From positions 67,889,895 through 67,953,894 of the forward strand of contig CM043944.1 of NCBI GenBank assembly GCA_014529385.2: a stretch of 64,000 nt of DNA. The letters run 5' to 3'. The notes beneath the pieces are model-generated. The model made no database searches, was not told the origin of the DNA, and saw only the letters and a program-made list of their open reading frames with translations. Numbering within the stretch: the first letter of the stretch is position 1; each line of letters opens with the position of its first letter. Of this stretch, positions 1 to 10,430 are shown in pieces. Made by a program: the position numbers and the translations under genes. The stretch is from Adiantum capillus-veneris (lineage: Eukaryota; Streptophyta; Polypodiopsida; Polypodiales; Pteridaceae).

Positions 1-83
1 TAAAATAAACTGTAAAGTATGTGCAGCAATGATATTAAAGTCCACATTTTATGCAATGATATTAAAGTCCACTATGAACGTAC

Positions 84-2140
84 CTGACACATTTTATGCC
101 AATCGTGTGACTTCAAACCGGTAAGCTTTCCTTCTTTAGTAAAACACGTTCGGAGCGAGTGCATTACGCCAGTGGGGGTCCGCAAAGATCGAATGGCCTC
201 TTTTACTTTGCGTTCTTGGGCTCCTGTGAAAATCCATGGTGCTTTAGGAAGTTTTATCGATCCATCAGACGCTGTTTGCGGCCAATATTGCTCCATACGA
301 TCCACATTTCTAAGGTCAACTCTGGCTCCCAAAGTATCTTTCTTGCCGGTCAAATGGTCCCATAGTAGATTACCCACATTCTTGAATATGTGCATTGGAT
401 CGAGCAAGTGATTGATCACGAGTCGGGGCCAGTATGGTAACTCGTACCATAGAGATAGTCTCTTCATCCCTGGAGGCAATCCGTCATCGCACATCTCCTT
501 CTGCTCTAACCATGCTTGTGCAGACATCCTTGGTGGCTCTCTTCCCAAAAAGCCGTCGCGTAACACATGTTTCTCCGGAAGATACGCTTGATGACCTTCG
601 TAGATTTGCTTCTTCAGTGAGGGTGCCCTACGTGCATTCAGTCTAGGTCCACATGTGACACATGCTCTGTATCCGCTTGTTTGAAGCCCTGCATGTATAC
701 ACATGATAATAGATCAACTATGGGAAAAAACAAGATTTACAGTGTCTGAGAGAGGAGTGTCAATAGATCACCTGAGCATTCTGTTAGCCCGGGATAGTCA
801 TGCATGGTCCACATTAGAATACCTCTGATCAAAGCATTCCGTCGTCCTGTGTGTCGGCTCATATCCACCACCTCTATGCCAATCCACAATTGTTGTAGCT
901 CTTCCAATAGTGGACGAAGATACACATCCATATTCCCCACTTTATATCGCCATGGCACAATCAAGCTTAGCCATAGGTGCCCCTTCTTCGTAGTCAACCA
1001 CAGGGGAATGTTGTAGTTGACGATGACAACGGGCCATACACTGTAAGATGTTGATCTTTGACCAAATGGATTTACGCCATCCATAGCCAGGCCTAAGCGC
1101 AAATTTCGAGCTTCCCTGGCAAAATCCGACCATGTTCCATCTATATGTTTCCAGGCTGCGCAATCTGCAGGAATTCGTAGCACACCATCCGAAGATTTAT
1201 TCTCCTCATGCCATGATGCTAGGGCGGCCATGGACTTACATTCGAAGAAATGCTTGATGTGAGGAAGCAAAGGAAAATGTCGCAAAACCTTTTGTGGAAT
1301 TTTTGTCCCGTGGAGATCTACTCGATATCTTTCGGAATCACATTTCGGACACTTCTCCATGTCTGTGTATTCCCCTCTGAAAAGAATGCAGTCATTAGGA
1401 CAAGCGTGGATAGAATTGTAATCCATCCCCAAGTTTCGCAAAATCTTTCTTGCTTCATCTCGGGAATCTGGCATCACATTGTCAGCTGGTAGAATGTGCT
1501 CTTTCAGCAATCTACACAACATAAAAATATGATACAGTCGTGTAAAAATCTATCAGATCATTATACATTTAGAGTTCTATTAAAGTAAACTAATTGTAAT
1601 AGATCACCTGAAAAGCGCTGTGACGCTAGTGTCACTCCATCCAAACTTTGCCTGCATGTTGAGAAGAACCAGGAGTGCTTTCAATCTAGACATACGTGCT
1701 CCATTATACAATGATGTATCGGCTTCACTTTTCATATCATCATAGATAAGCCTTTCTGAATCCATGATCGTCTCGATCATTTCATCAATCTCGGGCTCAA
1801 ACATTGCCTCGTTGGGAATGTGCTCTGCATGATCATCCCCCGAGCTGTCAGAGGCTACATCTTGTGGCCTCACATATGCTGCTTGACCAAAGCGCCTGCG
1901 AATACGTCTATTGGGTTGCAAGATTGCTGCTTGTTGGCCAGCGTCAGAGTCCGACGAGTTATAATTGGCAACAACTCGATCTATAATAGATGGATCGAAC
2001 TCGCCAAATTCGCGAACGTGCTGCAAAGAAACACGTCTAGTCCGTCGCACAGCATGCTTGCATTGATTACAAGGACATAAGACCCTCGTTGAGAGATAGG
2101 TGTTTCGGTTGGACGGTCCCACATCCTCGTCGCTACTCAT
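84..2140 (-). CDS. CACTA TNP2-like transposase, N-terminal three exons (partial)
   Basis: DDE-type transposase that cuts and rejoins CACTA element ends in the nucleus. Exon 1 (2140-1608) starts with ATG and carries the transposase-associated region with a short cysteine cluster (LCPCNQC) followed by an acidic serine-rich stretch. Exon 2 (1511-772) holds the zinc-like CPNDC and CPKCDSERY motifs and the catalytic-core signature AMDGVNPFG with YSVWPVVIVNYNIPLWL and VYLRPLLEELQQLW. Exon 3 (688-84) continues with LLDPMHIFKNV and GLKSHDWHKM. Introns 1607-1512 and 771-689 have GT and AG ends and keep the frame; a donor follows 84, so the rest lies beyond the left edge. No stop or frameshift interrupts the visible 600-odd residues. 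Family assignment to tnp2 is firm; whether the element is still active cannot be judged. Confidence 0.9.
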
Positions 2141-2204
2141 AATGAGGATAAAAAACTTATAACCTGGACAACAAATTTAATATTCTATTGGCATTCTTCG
2201 TCTT

Positions 2205-2205
2205 A

Positions 2206-2244
<39 letters not shown>
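2205..2244. repeat. (CT)n microsatellite in the CACTA leader
   Basis: About 36 bases of CT dinucleotide lie just upstream (on the minus strand) of the transposase start codon, inside the probable 5' leader. No protein is implied. Confidence 0.9.
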
Positions 2245-2246
<2 letters not shown>

Positions 2247-2249
2247 ACC

Positions 2250-3190
2250 TCACATTCTCTAGTCATGTCCAATCCCCGCACACCTCGGTCTAGAGGTGCA
2301 CGGAGATCAGAACCACCGGGTTATAATCTCGTCTTTATTGGCCAATACCTATATTTGTGGGTACAAGAAATCTAGACACCCACGTCTACATGATACTGCA
2401 TGTAGTGGACAAAATCCCTTTGCCTCTTCTCTAGCTGTAGCACTTCACTTCATCTTAACATCTTTTCACAGTAGATCTTTTCACTGTTCGTCTAACTCTA
2501 AACCCTAAACCATAAGTAATTCTTGCGTGGACTCGATCTAACGTAAATAAGCGTAAATCTAAATAAACGTAAATCTAACTAAAAATAAAGCTAAATCTAA
2601 TTTAACGTAAGTCTAATGACTAGAGGTTGTCTAGATGGTCATTGTGTCGGGGATGTAGTGACTCTTGCCGCCCTGAAGATCCACCTTCTTCCCTATCTTC
2701 TGAAGACATTTCACCAGTACTTTTGGATCGACGGAGCCCACCATGAGTGAAGGCAGCAATACCCTATATTCCATTGAGGGCTTTCTTCACCCGCTTCATG
2801 CAGGCATCGCAGTCTATGGAGACCCGCATCTAATCTAATATAACGTAAATCTAAATCTAGCTTAAATAAACGTAAATCTAGTTAAAAATAAACCTAAATC
2901 TAATTTAATGTAAGTCTACATATAACCTAATCTTTAACGTCTTTTAAGATAGTTTCCTACGACGTTATAACTCTCTTCTTCCTGTGTGTGTGCGCGTGTG
3001 TGGATGTGTGTGCCAATAAAAAGAGATAAATGGTATAACCTTTCTATCACCCATGCCAAGTATGATAGATTGATTATGCCATTTCTCTCTTGAATAATAG
3101 GTCTTCAGTTCAACTCCTCGTCGGCTAGATCTTTAGGTCTTTTAATTTTAAGTAGTTTCCTACGACGCTCCCTTAGTTTCTCTTTCTTTC
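2250..3190. other. Non-coding leader/promoter region of the CACTA element with a duplicated segment
   Basis: No gene is visible. A segment built from ACGTAAATCTAA-type words occurs twice, at about 2540-2620 and 2830-2925, in the same orientation and separated by about 200 bases of unrelated sequence. The rest is unremarkable AT-rich DNA between the transposase leader and the CT/GT-rich block. Confidence 0.6.
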
Positions 3191-3197
3191 TCTCTCA

Positions 3198-3399
3198 ATG
3201 TGTGTGCGTTTTTTTGGATCGTATGCATGTTTTCTTTCTCTTTTCCTCTCTCAATGTGTGCGTTTTTTGTTTATGCATGTTCTCTCTCTCTTTTCCTCTC
3301 TCAATGCGTGCGTTTTTTGTTTATGCATGCTCTCTCTCTCTTTTTCTCTCTCAATGTGTGTGTGCATTCTTTGTTTATGTATGTGTGTGCGTTTTTGCA

Positions 3400-3449
<50 letters not shown>

Positions 3450-3640
3450 AACACTATGTGTGTGTGTGTATGTGTGTGTGTGAGAGAGAGAGAGAGGGAG
3501 AGAGAAAGAGGGGAAGGGAACATGAGAATGAGGAGAGGGAAGGAGCATACCTGGCTCTCCTTCCTCTCCTCGTGTGTGTGTGTGTGTGTGTGTGTAAAAG
3601 AAAAAGAGAGAGAGAGAGAGAGAGAGAGAGTGAGGGAGAG
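3198..3640. repeat. Complex CT / GT / GA microsatellite block
   Basis: Runs of CT (3400-3446), GT (3456-3482), GA (3481-3510), GT again (3572-3594) and GA (3604-3630) alternate with a repeated TCTCTCAATGTGTGCGTTTTT word. All long open frames here are artefacts of the dinucleotide composition. It lies within the CACTA element between its leader and its terminal repeats. Confidence 0.9.
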
Positions 3641-3732
3641 CGTTACCTGCTCTTTGCTTGAGGGCGTCGAAAAACTCAGATCTGAGATCTGAGTTTTTGG
3701 GCGCGCTCGGTTATTTTTTTTACCCCAGCTGG

Positions 3733-3860
3733 CGTCGCTATGAGCGTCGCTATAAGCGTCGCTATGAGCGTCGCTATGAGCGTCGCAAATTTCTTTGTAA
3801 ATTTGCGACGCTCATAGCGACGCTCATAGCGACGCCGGGAATTTTTTTTTTGAGCGTCGC
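3733..3860. repeat. CACTA subterminal repeat array folding into a perfect hairpin
   Basis: Tandem GAGCGTCGCTAT units occupy 3733-3786 and their inverted copies 3799-3860. Bases 3756-3792 and 3799-3835 are perfect 37-bp inverted repeats around a six-base loop (CTTTGT). Subterminal arrays of this kind are where TNPA-type proteins bind in En/Spm elements; here the unit would be the GCGTCGC word. A transcript across it would make a long stem. Confidence 0.85.
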
Positions 3861-3884
3861 TAATGTGAAGAGCCTCTTGTAGTG
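3850..3884 (-). repeat. CACTA terminal inverted repeat (5' terminus of the minus-strand element)
   Basis: The reverse complement starts CACTACAAGAGGCTCTTCAC and runs into the GCGACGCTC subterminal units. The matching left terminus is outside the window. Confidence 0.85.
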
Positions 3885-4015
3885 AGGTGTGGACAAATGC
3901 ACGGGTTACATTCATACTGCTGCAGCAGTTCTGCTCACAATAGATCCACTATAGATTGAAAAGGATGAAAAAGATATTTCTAAAATGCGCTAGCTCTATG
4001 TTGTTCAAGTTGCTC

Positions 4016-5500
4016 CATGGAGAAAACAAGTGTGTGAAGGATTGGAGGTTGAGGTTGAAGAACTTTGTGACCAAAGTGCATGGCCGACGGATGATGTAAT
4101 TGAGGATTTTTACCTAGAGGTCAGAGATGAGCAGATGCATGAACCTAGAGATAAGCTCTCAGATATGCAGGTTGATGCGAAGAGAAATGACTAAGTGGAG
4201 TTTGATGATGAAGATTCAAAAGTATAAATTCAGATAGATATCTTTGGTGCATCAACTCTCATAGAAGATGAGAGATTGACTATTGATTTTTGCTAGGAAC
4301 TCTTTTGTAAAGCTCTTTTAATTATTCTACAACATTGGATAGATATAATGAGTTGTATTGCAACTTATTATTTCCTTGTTTTTTGCATTTCTTAAGTTGT
4401 TATTTTATGGATATGTGAACTAACATATTGTATCCGTCTTATTTGTGTGTCTATACCCATGGCAAATGATGAAAATACATACTCTCCTAGACTTAGTCAC
4501 TCCAATTGACATCACTAGAGTAGATGGGTTCCTTTTTGTCAAAGTTTACACCGGAGGAGGTTGCTTATACAAATAAACTTTAGGGAGCTAGTCTCTCTAG
4601 ACCTAGTATAGATGTCCCTACGTCTAGGATGAATGTGTCCCCTACAATGACCGGACCTACATCTTAGTCAAGTGTCCCAATTACACCGATGGCTCGTTAC
4701 TCTTTGAGACAAGGTAGGGTTTCTTTTGGAGGCAGTGGTTGTTGTGGTAGAGATACTATTGATGTGCCCACACCAATGAGAGAGCGCCTGCCACTCTCTT
4801 TATTAGATAGGTCACTAATTGCCACTCTCTTATTAGATAGGTCACTAATTGGCACACCATGTACACCTTGGGGTACATGGGGATGTTGTCATCGATAGCA
4901 TAAAAAAGACCATGCAACAGAGGATTCGATAGCTTTGTACAATTTAGTTTGGCCACTCTGTGATGGATATTTGGAATGATTAGAACGATGAAAGAAAGAA
5001 TTATATCATCGAGGCCATTCAGAGAGAGTACAAGCCGACGCAGGTATATGATCCAATCTCAAATGAATGGATCTTAAGCGTGGCGATTGTCACAATCTCA
5101 CACTATTGGTCAGAGACGAGAGACATGTACAAGGACAACATTTCAAAACCGGCATGGTTCGATGAAAATGATTGGACGAAGATTGTACAAGAGACACAAG
5201 ACAATCCTTAGAGATTTCAACAACAAAGAAATGCAGCTAGAGCATGTTTGGAGTCTACTGGAGCATCACATCTTGGGAGTGGGAGGTATGATACTCTTTG
5301 GAGTTTGTAAGTATTATATGTACACTTTAAATTGTTGAATATCTATATGTAATCTGGATGTTTACCTTATGGTTAAATGTCTATTTTGTAGGAAGAAGAA
5401 CCCATGAAGCGCCCTCTAACATACCGAGAGGACAAGTATGGATACAAATATGGACTTGTGGCTCTTTTGACCCAGTTGCAAGAGAAGGTATTACCATGAG
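4016..5500 (+). pseudogene. Decayed CACTA second-gene / TNP-type remnant (copy 1)
   Basis: Broken reading frames can be followed in pieces: one at 4000-4195 ending in an acidic stretch, one at 4689-4960 with a SFGGSGCCGRD-like glycine-rich part, and one at 5125-5290 reading KPAWFDENDWTKIVQETQ then RNAARACLESTGASHLGSG. That last piece resembles the plant Ptta/En/Spm transposase type. Stops and frameshifts are frequent, so no product is expected. A tandem duplication of 26-28 bases (TTAGATAGGTCACTAATT unit) sits at 4800-4850. The related block at 29460-30290 shows the same order, which supports a shared coding ancestor. Confidence 0.45.
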
Positions 5501-5594
5501 GGTGATATCCTCCATATATGCCTTTTTTGTAGTATAGTCATCCTGATGACCAAGTTCATTGTATACATGTACAAATTGATGTTTATGTTTACTG

Positions 5595-5790
5595 TTTTGC
5601 ATTTTGCTTACGATTATGGTTATGGTATGGCAATCAGGTTATGGTTATCATTATGGTTTTGCAATTATGGTATGGAAATTGTGTTATGGTTATGGTATGG
5701 CAAGCAGGTTATGGCTATGGTTTTGAAATCACATTATGGTTATCAAGTTATGGTTATAGTTTTGTAATTATGTTGTGAATACAGTAATAC
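5595..5790. repeat. TTATGG-type minisatellite (copy 1)
   Basis: Degenerate repeats of TTATGGTTATGG / GGTTTTGCAATTATGG words. The same array, longer, is at 30585-31140 in copy 2, so it is a property of this CACTA family and not a local slippage event. Translations give GYGYGF-like peptides of no significance. Confidence 0.8.
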
Positions 5791-6177
5791 TTATTGAATC
5801 ATGTCAATTTATGGTTTGAGAATATTCTTGTCCTTATGGTTACGATTTTCAAATCACGGTACAATTCTTGCTTGAAAGTGTTCATAACATTATACTTACG
5901 ATTTTCAAGTCATGTATTAGTTATGGCTATAAAATTTTAATGTCGTTGTGCCTATGATTTGGGAGCTGACATTATGGTGATGCTTTTGGAAACTTGTCAT
6001 GTTTATGATTTTGATTTTGTGGTTTTGTTATGCCTACAATTTTGCTCATCTATATTGAATGTACCTCTCACTCTTCAATGTCAAAATATAGGTGGAGTAC
6101 AGTTGCTTTTGCACTTTGCCTTTGGGCACAGAGGGTTGGTTCTTGGTGCTGTAGTACGTGCAACATCACTACCCAAT

Positions 6178-6228
6178 CATTAGGGGAATTTTGTGGTCAT
6201 TTTTGTGCCTTTTAGCGTGTAGAGAGAG
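6178..6228 (+). repeat. Left terminal inverted repeat of the 9.75-kb transposon
   Basis: Starts CATTAGGGGAATTTTGTGGT and pairs with the reverse complement of 15878-15928. The outermost 16 bases are identical; similarity fades after the AGAGAGAGA stretch. Confidence 0.88.
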
Positions 6229-6557
6229 AGTGGTCTCAACCAATGGTTGAAGAGCTTCCGTTACGGAACCTCTATTTTTGAAAAATCACAAAAAAAGCAA
6301 ATATTCTATCTTTACCGCAACTTTGAGCTGGTAAATAGCAATGTAAACAAGTAAAAGTGCAAAGGCATTCAATAGCTGTCGCTTTTAGAAAGACGTACTT
6401 CTCATATTATATTGTTTTCATTTTGCACGTCGTCATCATAAAACAACGTTTGGATTCTATCTCATGATCTTTTCCAGATTTGAACCGTTTTTTGCACATT
6501 CAGCTTATTCTTCTCTTGAACTCATGCTAAACTTCTCTGCTCATTTCTTTTTTCACC

Positions 6558-7862
6558 ATGGAATCTTCATCACGATCAAAACGACCAAGAACTTCCATTG
6601 AAGCCATTGTCACTTACAACACGACTGATCAAAATGGAGAATGGATTCCAATAACTATACACAAAGGAACATGGATACTGATGCAACAGAACAAGAGAAT
6701 AAAGTCTTCCACCAAAAACTCTTTCTTGGCGGGATGGAAGGGTATTGTTAAAGATTTCAGCTTTGGCAAAAACAAAAAATCAATCAAAGAGGTGCTGGTG
6801 CAGCATGTGTACATGCATAAAGATCTGCATATTGACTCAGAGAGTTCTGCTTTGCCATTACATAGACCAAACTGTAAGTCTCTTAACTTAAATCCTTATT
6901 TGTAATGCATGTTGTATAAGGTTATTTGTTGTACAGATTTGTATCCTTCAAACATTATGGAATGGCAGCCAGTAGAATGTGTTATAAATATTCTGGATGT
7001 GTGTCATGGATCAATTGGTGAAGAAATATACAAGGGAAGGACTAAGGGTTCATTGGCAGAGAATGGAATATTCTTCTTTGACCATTATTATGTTCCACCT
7101 AGAAGGACTGGAGAACTTGGAGCCACAACCAAGCTAGACTTACCTGATTTCAAAAGTGGAGAATGGTCACTCCCTAGCTCAAATACAAGTGAGGGCTACA
7201 GGTGCAAACTGTTTTGTGAGATTCAAAAGTGTTTGAAAGCAAACATAGCAAGCAAGCAGAGTAGAATTTCTATATTCATGCCCATTACAGTTTTTGTAGA
7301 CTTCTTCTCTAATGCTGAAGTCAGAAAATCTAGAACAATGTTTTCAGTGAAGACTTTAGACTCAGCAAATGTACTTGAATTTGTGGATGAGGGTTGGCAC
7401 ACCAAAACAGTGAATGGAATCACTTGTAATGTGCAAGCTGGCTCAATTTCTTGCAAATACATGATAGGGACACAAAACTTCATTATGTCATTTTATTACA
7501 GAAGATGGCACTATGTTGGTGGTCAGCTAACTCCACTTGATCAAGACATGGAGGACTTTATTGACAACCCAATAGAAGACATTGATATATGGGTAAACAA
7601 TGAGCATCTGTCAATTGTAAAGATAAGAGGCATGTGTAGCTTACATCAATTGAGATTGGACCTGCAAAATGATGAAATTGAACTGCCCACAAAATTCTGC
7701 TTTCAAATAAATGGTGGAAAGGTAACTATTATCCCTAAAAGTCTCTTGTTCTCTTATTGGTTCTTTATTTAACTTGGACTGTTTTTGTAGGTATCAAAAA
7801 GGAATGAAAAGAGGCTACAGTGCAAGGACATTTTGGATGGCATTGTACATTTGGTGCCTTGA
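6558..7862 (+). CDS. Intact 390-residue transposon protein with BAH-like and possible ubiquitin-like regions
   Basis: Three exons, 6558-6873, 6937-7721 and 7791-7862, joined by introns of 63 and 69 bases with GT-AG ends, give an uninterrupted frame from ATG to TGA. Residues about 37-130 look like a BAH module: GTWILMQQ, a basic WKGIVKDFSFGK strand, VLVQHVYMHKDL, then LPLHRPNYLYPSN with MEWQPVECVINILDVCHG, echoing the WFYRPE ... ELFLS ... P-I-x-GKC pattern of BAH domains. The C-terminal 60 residues (LHQLRLDLQ, ELPTKFCFQINGGK, CKDILDGIVHLVP) resemble a small beta-grasp fold. Both domain calls are by eye and unproved. An N-terminal RSKRPR could be a nuclear signal. It lies just inside the left TIR and is followed by tandem repeats. 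It is the only undamaged gene of the element. Confidence 0.7.
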
Positions 7863-7871
7863 ACATCCTTC

Positions 7872-7975
7872 AAGGAAATTTTGTAACACATGACCTGCAA
7901 GGATCTTATTTTGTATCACATGACCTGCAAGGATCTTGTTTTGTATCACATAACCTGCAAGGATCTTATTGAAAT
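7872..7975. repeat. Three tandem copies of a 33-bp unit downstream of the 390-residue gene
   Basis: The unit TGACCTGCAAGGATCTTATT plus TTGTATCACA repeats three times with few changes, ending in GAAATAAAGATC, which may act as a polyadenylation region. Confidence 0.8.
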
Positions 7976-8104
7976 AAAGATCTAAAAGGATCTTTATTTT
8001 GTTATTGAAATGCAACTTTTCCAAACATCAATGATTTTACTTCAATGATTTGATTTTGTAACAGAGTCTTAAAACAAGGTGATCAAAATGTATTCAATTT
8101 CAAA

Positions 8105-8195
8105 TATTTGCAATTACATAGACAATTGGATACAAGTGGGCTATAGAATAGACAATTGGATACAAGTGGGAAGCTTGATACAAGTGGGCTACAAA
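8105..8195. repeat. Short tandem repeats between convergent gene ends
   Basis: The word ACAATTGGATACAAGTGGG occurs twice at full length and once shortened (GATACAAGTGGGCTAC) in the gap between the 390-residue gene (+) and the end of the histone-peptidase gene (-). Confidence 0.75.
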
Positions 8196-8198
8196 AAG

Positions 8199-10275
8199 CT
8201 AGAATAGTTTTCTGCCAGGAGTTTTCCTGTCCCTAGGGGTTGGTGCTTTTGCAGTGGGCTCTTTTGTCTTGGGAGATTTTCTTGTGGGCTCTTTGGCAGG
8301 AGGGCTTGAGGGCTGCTTCCTCTTTCTCTTATCATCCATATCTTCACTTGCCTTTTCCTGCTCACCACTCTCTTCTTCCTCTTCACTTCCCTTTTCCTCT
8401 TCTAGTTTTGCTTTCCCCTTTGCCTTTTCTAGCTTTGCTTTCCCCTTCTCTTCAACATCATCATCTTTAAATACCTCTTGCAGTTGTCCATTTGCTTCAA
8501 TCATATACTTGATAATCTTTGCTCTTGTCAACCATACATGGTTCTCACTATAGCACTCTCTGTTGATCTATACAAGGCAATAGAAAGCAAGTTTTAGAAA
8601 CAATAAAATGAGAAAAAATACAGCTGGCAAATATGAAATATGCTATACTTCTATATTCTGATTGTCATTGCAGTATATGAAGTCCAAGAGGAGCTTGGCA
8701 TTTGTCACTACCCTCCATCCACATGAATGGCTTTCAGGCTGGATTGGAACCTGCAACTCATTACATGTATTTATGGGAAAAAATATTTGAGGATAATCCA
8801 TTGAAGTGAACAAAGCATAAAGAATTCCAGCCTTCACAACTGAAAATTGGATTTCAGTCAGCATCTTTGGCATGGGTGGACAATTCTCCAGTGTCTCTAT
8901 AAATCTTGTAGCAGCACTGTCCAAAATTCTTTATTAAAAGTATGTGCTTGAGGTTCTGCTTGTGGTTTACAAAATGTGTCTGCTACTATACTTACAATTT
9001 TGCTTGACCATGTACTCCAGCAAGAGAATTGACAAAGTAGCATTTTCTTTTCACAATATCAATTGCAATTAAACTCCAATGTGAACTATAAAAACAAGCC
9101 TCAGTTAGCCTTCTAACATGAATTAGTAAATTCTCTTCACAAGGTGTAGGTAGGAAACTTACCTCTCATGATAAGGAATCAAGAAAATTTCACAGATTTC
9201 CAAGTCCACATGAATCAACCACTTTGTGAGCTCTCTAATATTTGTCTCTATCCTGAGAAAGTGGGAGATAGAAGGGTCTAAAAATTCCACCTTTTGTTGA
9301 AGGTCTGGCTCATATGTATGCATCATTTACCTGGTACAAGATATTGTTATATAAAGAGTTCTTGCTATAAACAAAAATACAGAGGAAAACAAAAACAAAC
9401 TGAGGCATGTGATAAGGAGTGGAGAATTCATCTCCTTGGTCCAGTCCTTGAGAATTTCCGAGGTCTCAGAGTCAAGTGAATTGTAATACTCCCTAGGATC
9501 CTCCTCATTGAATAGAGCGACAACAAAACCAGTAGGATTGACACTCCTCAAGAGGGGCACTAGCTGAGGTTCCAACAGGTCAAGCTCCTTTCTCTGTGCA
9601 ATTTCCTTGTCTTCCTTTGCTCTCTTTTTCCTTTCCTTTTCCTCTTCTTTAGTAATATCAACTACTCCTACTTCAGGCTCCTTGGGCTTCCTCCATGGAG
9701 GAATGTTGAGAATATTAAAGGCCTTAATATCATGCATAGGGACAGGCTCCAACATTCTTGAAAAACTGTATCTCAGCCTCCTGAGAGTGATCACGTCTTT
9801 GTCCATCAAAGTAACCCTATGGGCATGAGTTGCACAAATATAAGCATCTTGGAAAAGCTCAATCATAAAGTCCTCAGAAGCCTCCTTGGATACATGCCAA
9901 TGCAGTTCTAGTCCACCTCATGTCAATCTTGTACTCCTCTGCAACTTGTCAGCATAGTCTTTGGAAGGGCAGTTTGGGAATTGCAAGATTGATGGACTTT
10001 ATGGCCTTCCTTATCTCTCTTAGACATTTGACCCCCTGCTTGAACTTTCTCTTTGTAAGGAGAGGCTTAAGCTGCAGTGGCTTGGAAGCTTTCCTCTGAT
10101 GTGTAGTTTTTCTTTTGCTTGGTTGAGGGTCAGGTGTGCTTGGTTTAGGGTCCTTCCTCTGAGATGTGCTCTTCTTTGGTTTGGAAGTACCAGCTGAATC
10201 TTTGCTAGGCTGAGCTTCTTCATCTTTGGATAGAGGCTTATCAACCTTCCTTGCAGTCTTCTTGGTCCTTGCCAT
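8199..10275 (-). pseudogene. Histone H3/CENH3-like domain fused to a Ulp1-type (C48) cysteine peptidase and a charged tail; lightly damaged
   Basis: Starts at ATG 10275 with MARTKKTARK, matching the canonical H3 N-terminus including lysines 4 and 9, then a lysine/proline/serine-rich tail of about 65 residues. The H3 histone fold follows: CLREIRKAIKS, IPKLPFQRL, QVAEEYKIDMRWTRTAL, EASEDFMIELFQDAY, HAHRVTLMDKD, LRRLR. Two lesions cut it: an in-frame TGA at 9951-9949 where H3 has arginine (CGA to TGA fits CpG decay) and one extra G near 9885. After a linker with a K/E-rich helix (about 9700-9560), later exons (to 9173; 9085-8996; 8928-8649; 8567-8199) with clean introns of 67-87 bases encode Ulp1 motifs: IPYHESSHWSLIAID, YFVNSLAG, VPIQPESHSCGWRVV. 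Histidine, glutamine and cysteine are present; the usual aspartate is asparagine (VNSL). The tail is acidic then KRKRK-rich. The junction near 9300-9430 is unresolved. Confidence 0.88.
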
Positions 10276-10430
10276 CTTCAAAAGGGATAGGAATGATTGT
10301 TACACAACAAACATTAGTAAAAAAAGTAAACGATGTATATTTAATTTTTATTATTACTTTATCAAAGTAAACTCCTCCTTTTCGACATAGTGGCACACAT
10401 TTCCGTACATAGTGGAACACATTGCGGTGA

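Larger units (their letters stand above)
1..3884 (-). mobile_element. CACTA (En/Spm) DNA transposon, right-hand part; other end lies outside the window
   Basis: The element is read on the minus strand, so its 5' end is at 3884. Seen in sequence: the reverse complement of 3874-3884 begins CACTACAAGAG, the classic CACTA terminus. It is followed inward by many copies of the GAGCGTCGC / GCGACGCTC subterminal motif (3730-3860), a long untranslated leader rich in CT/GT microsatellite, and a spliced TNP2-type transposase gene that runs off the left edge. The three bases after the terminus (3885-3887, AGG) would be the 3-bp target duplication, but the partner is not in the window. Coding exons are open with clean splice sites in the visible part, so the copy looks fairly young. 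Confidence 0.9.

Noticed and set aside
3198-3692. Cysteine/leucine/serine-rich open frames on both strands
   Set aside because: They arise from CT, GT and GA dinucleotide runs.
6558-7862. A RAG2-like partner of the RAG1-like transposase
   Set aside because: No Kelch repeats or PHD finger are visible; the gene looks BAH-like instead.
8199-10275. A host histone H3 gene
   Set aside because: It lies inside matching TIRs, is continuous with peptidase exons, is diverged from H3 in the fold, and carries a stop and a frameshift.
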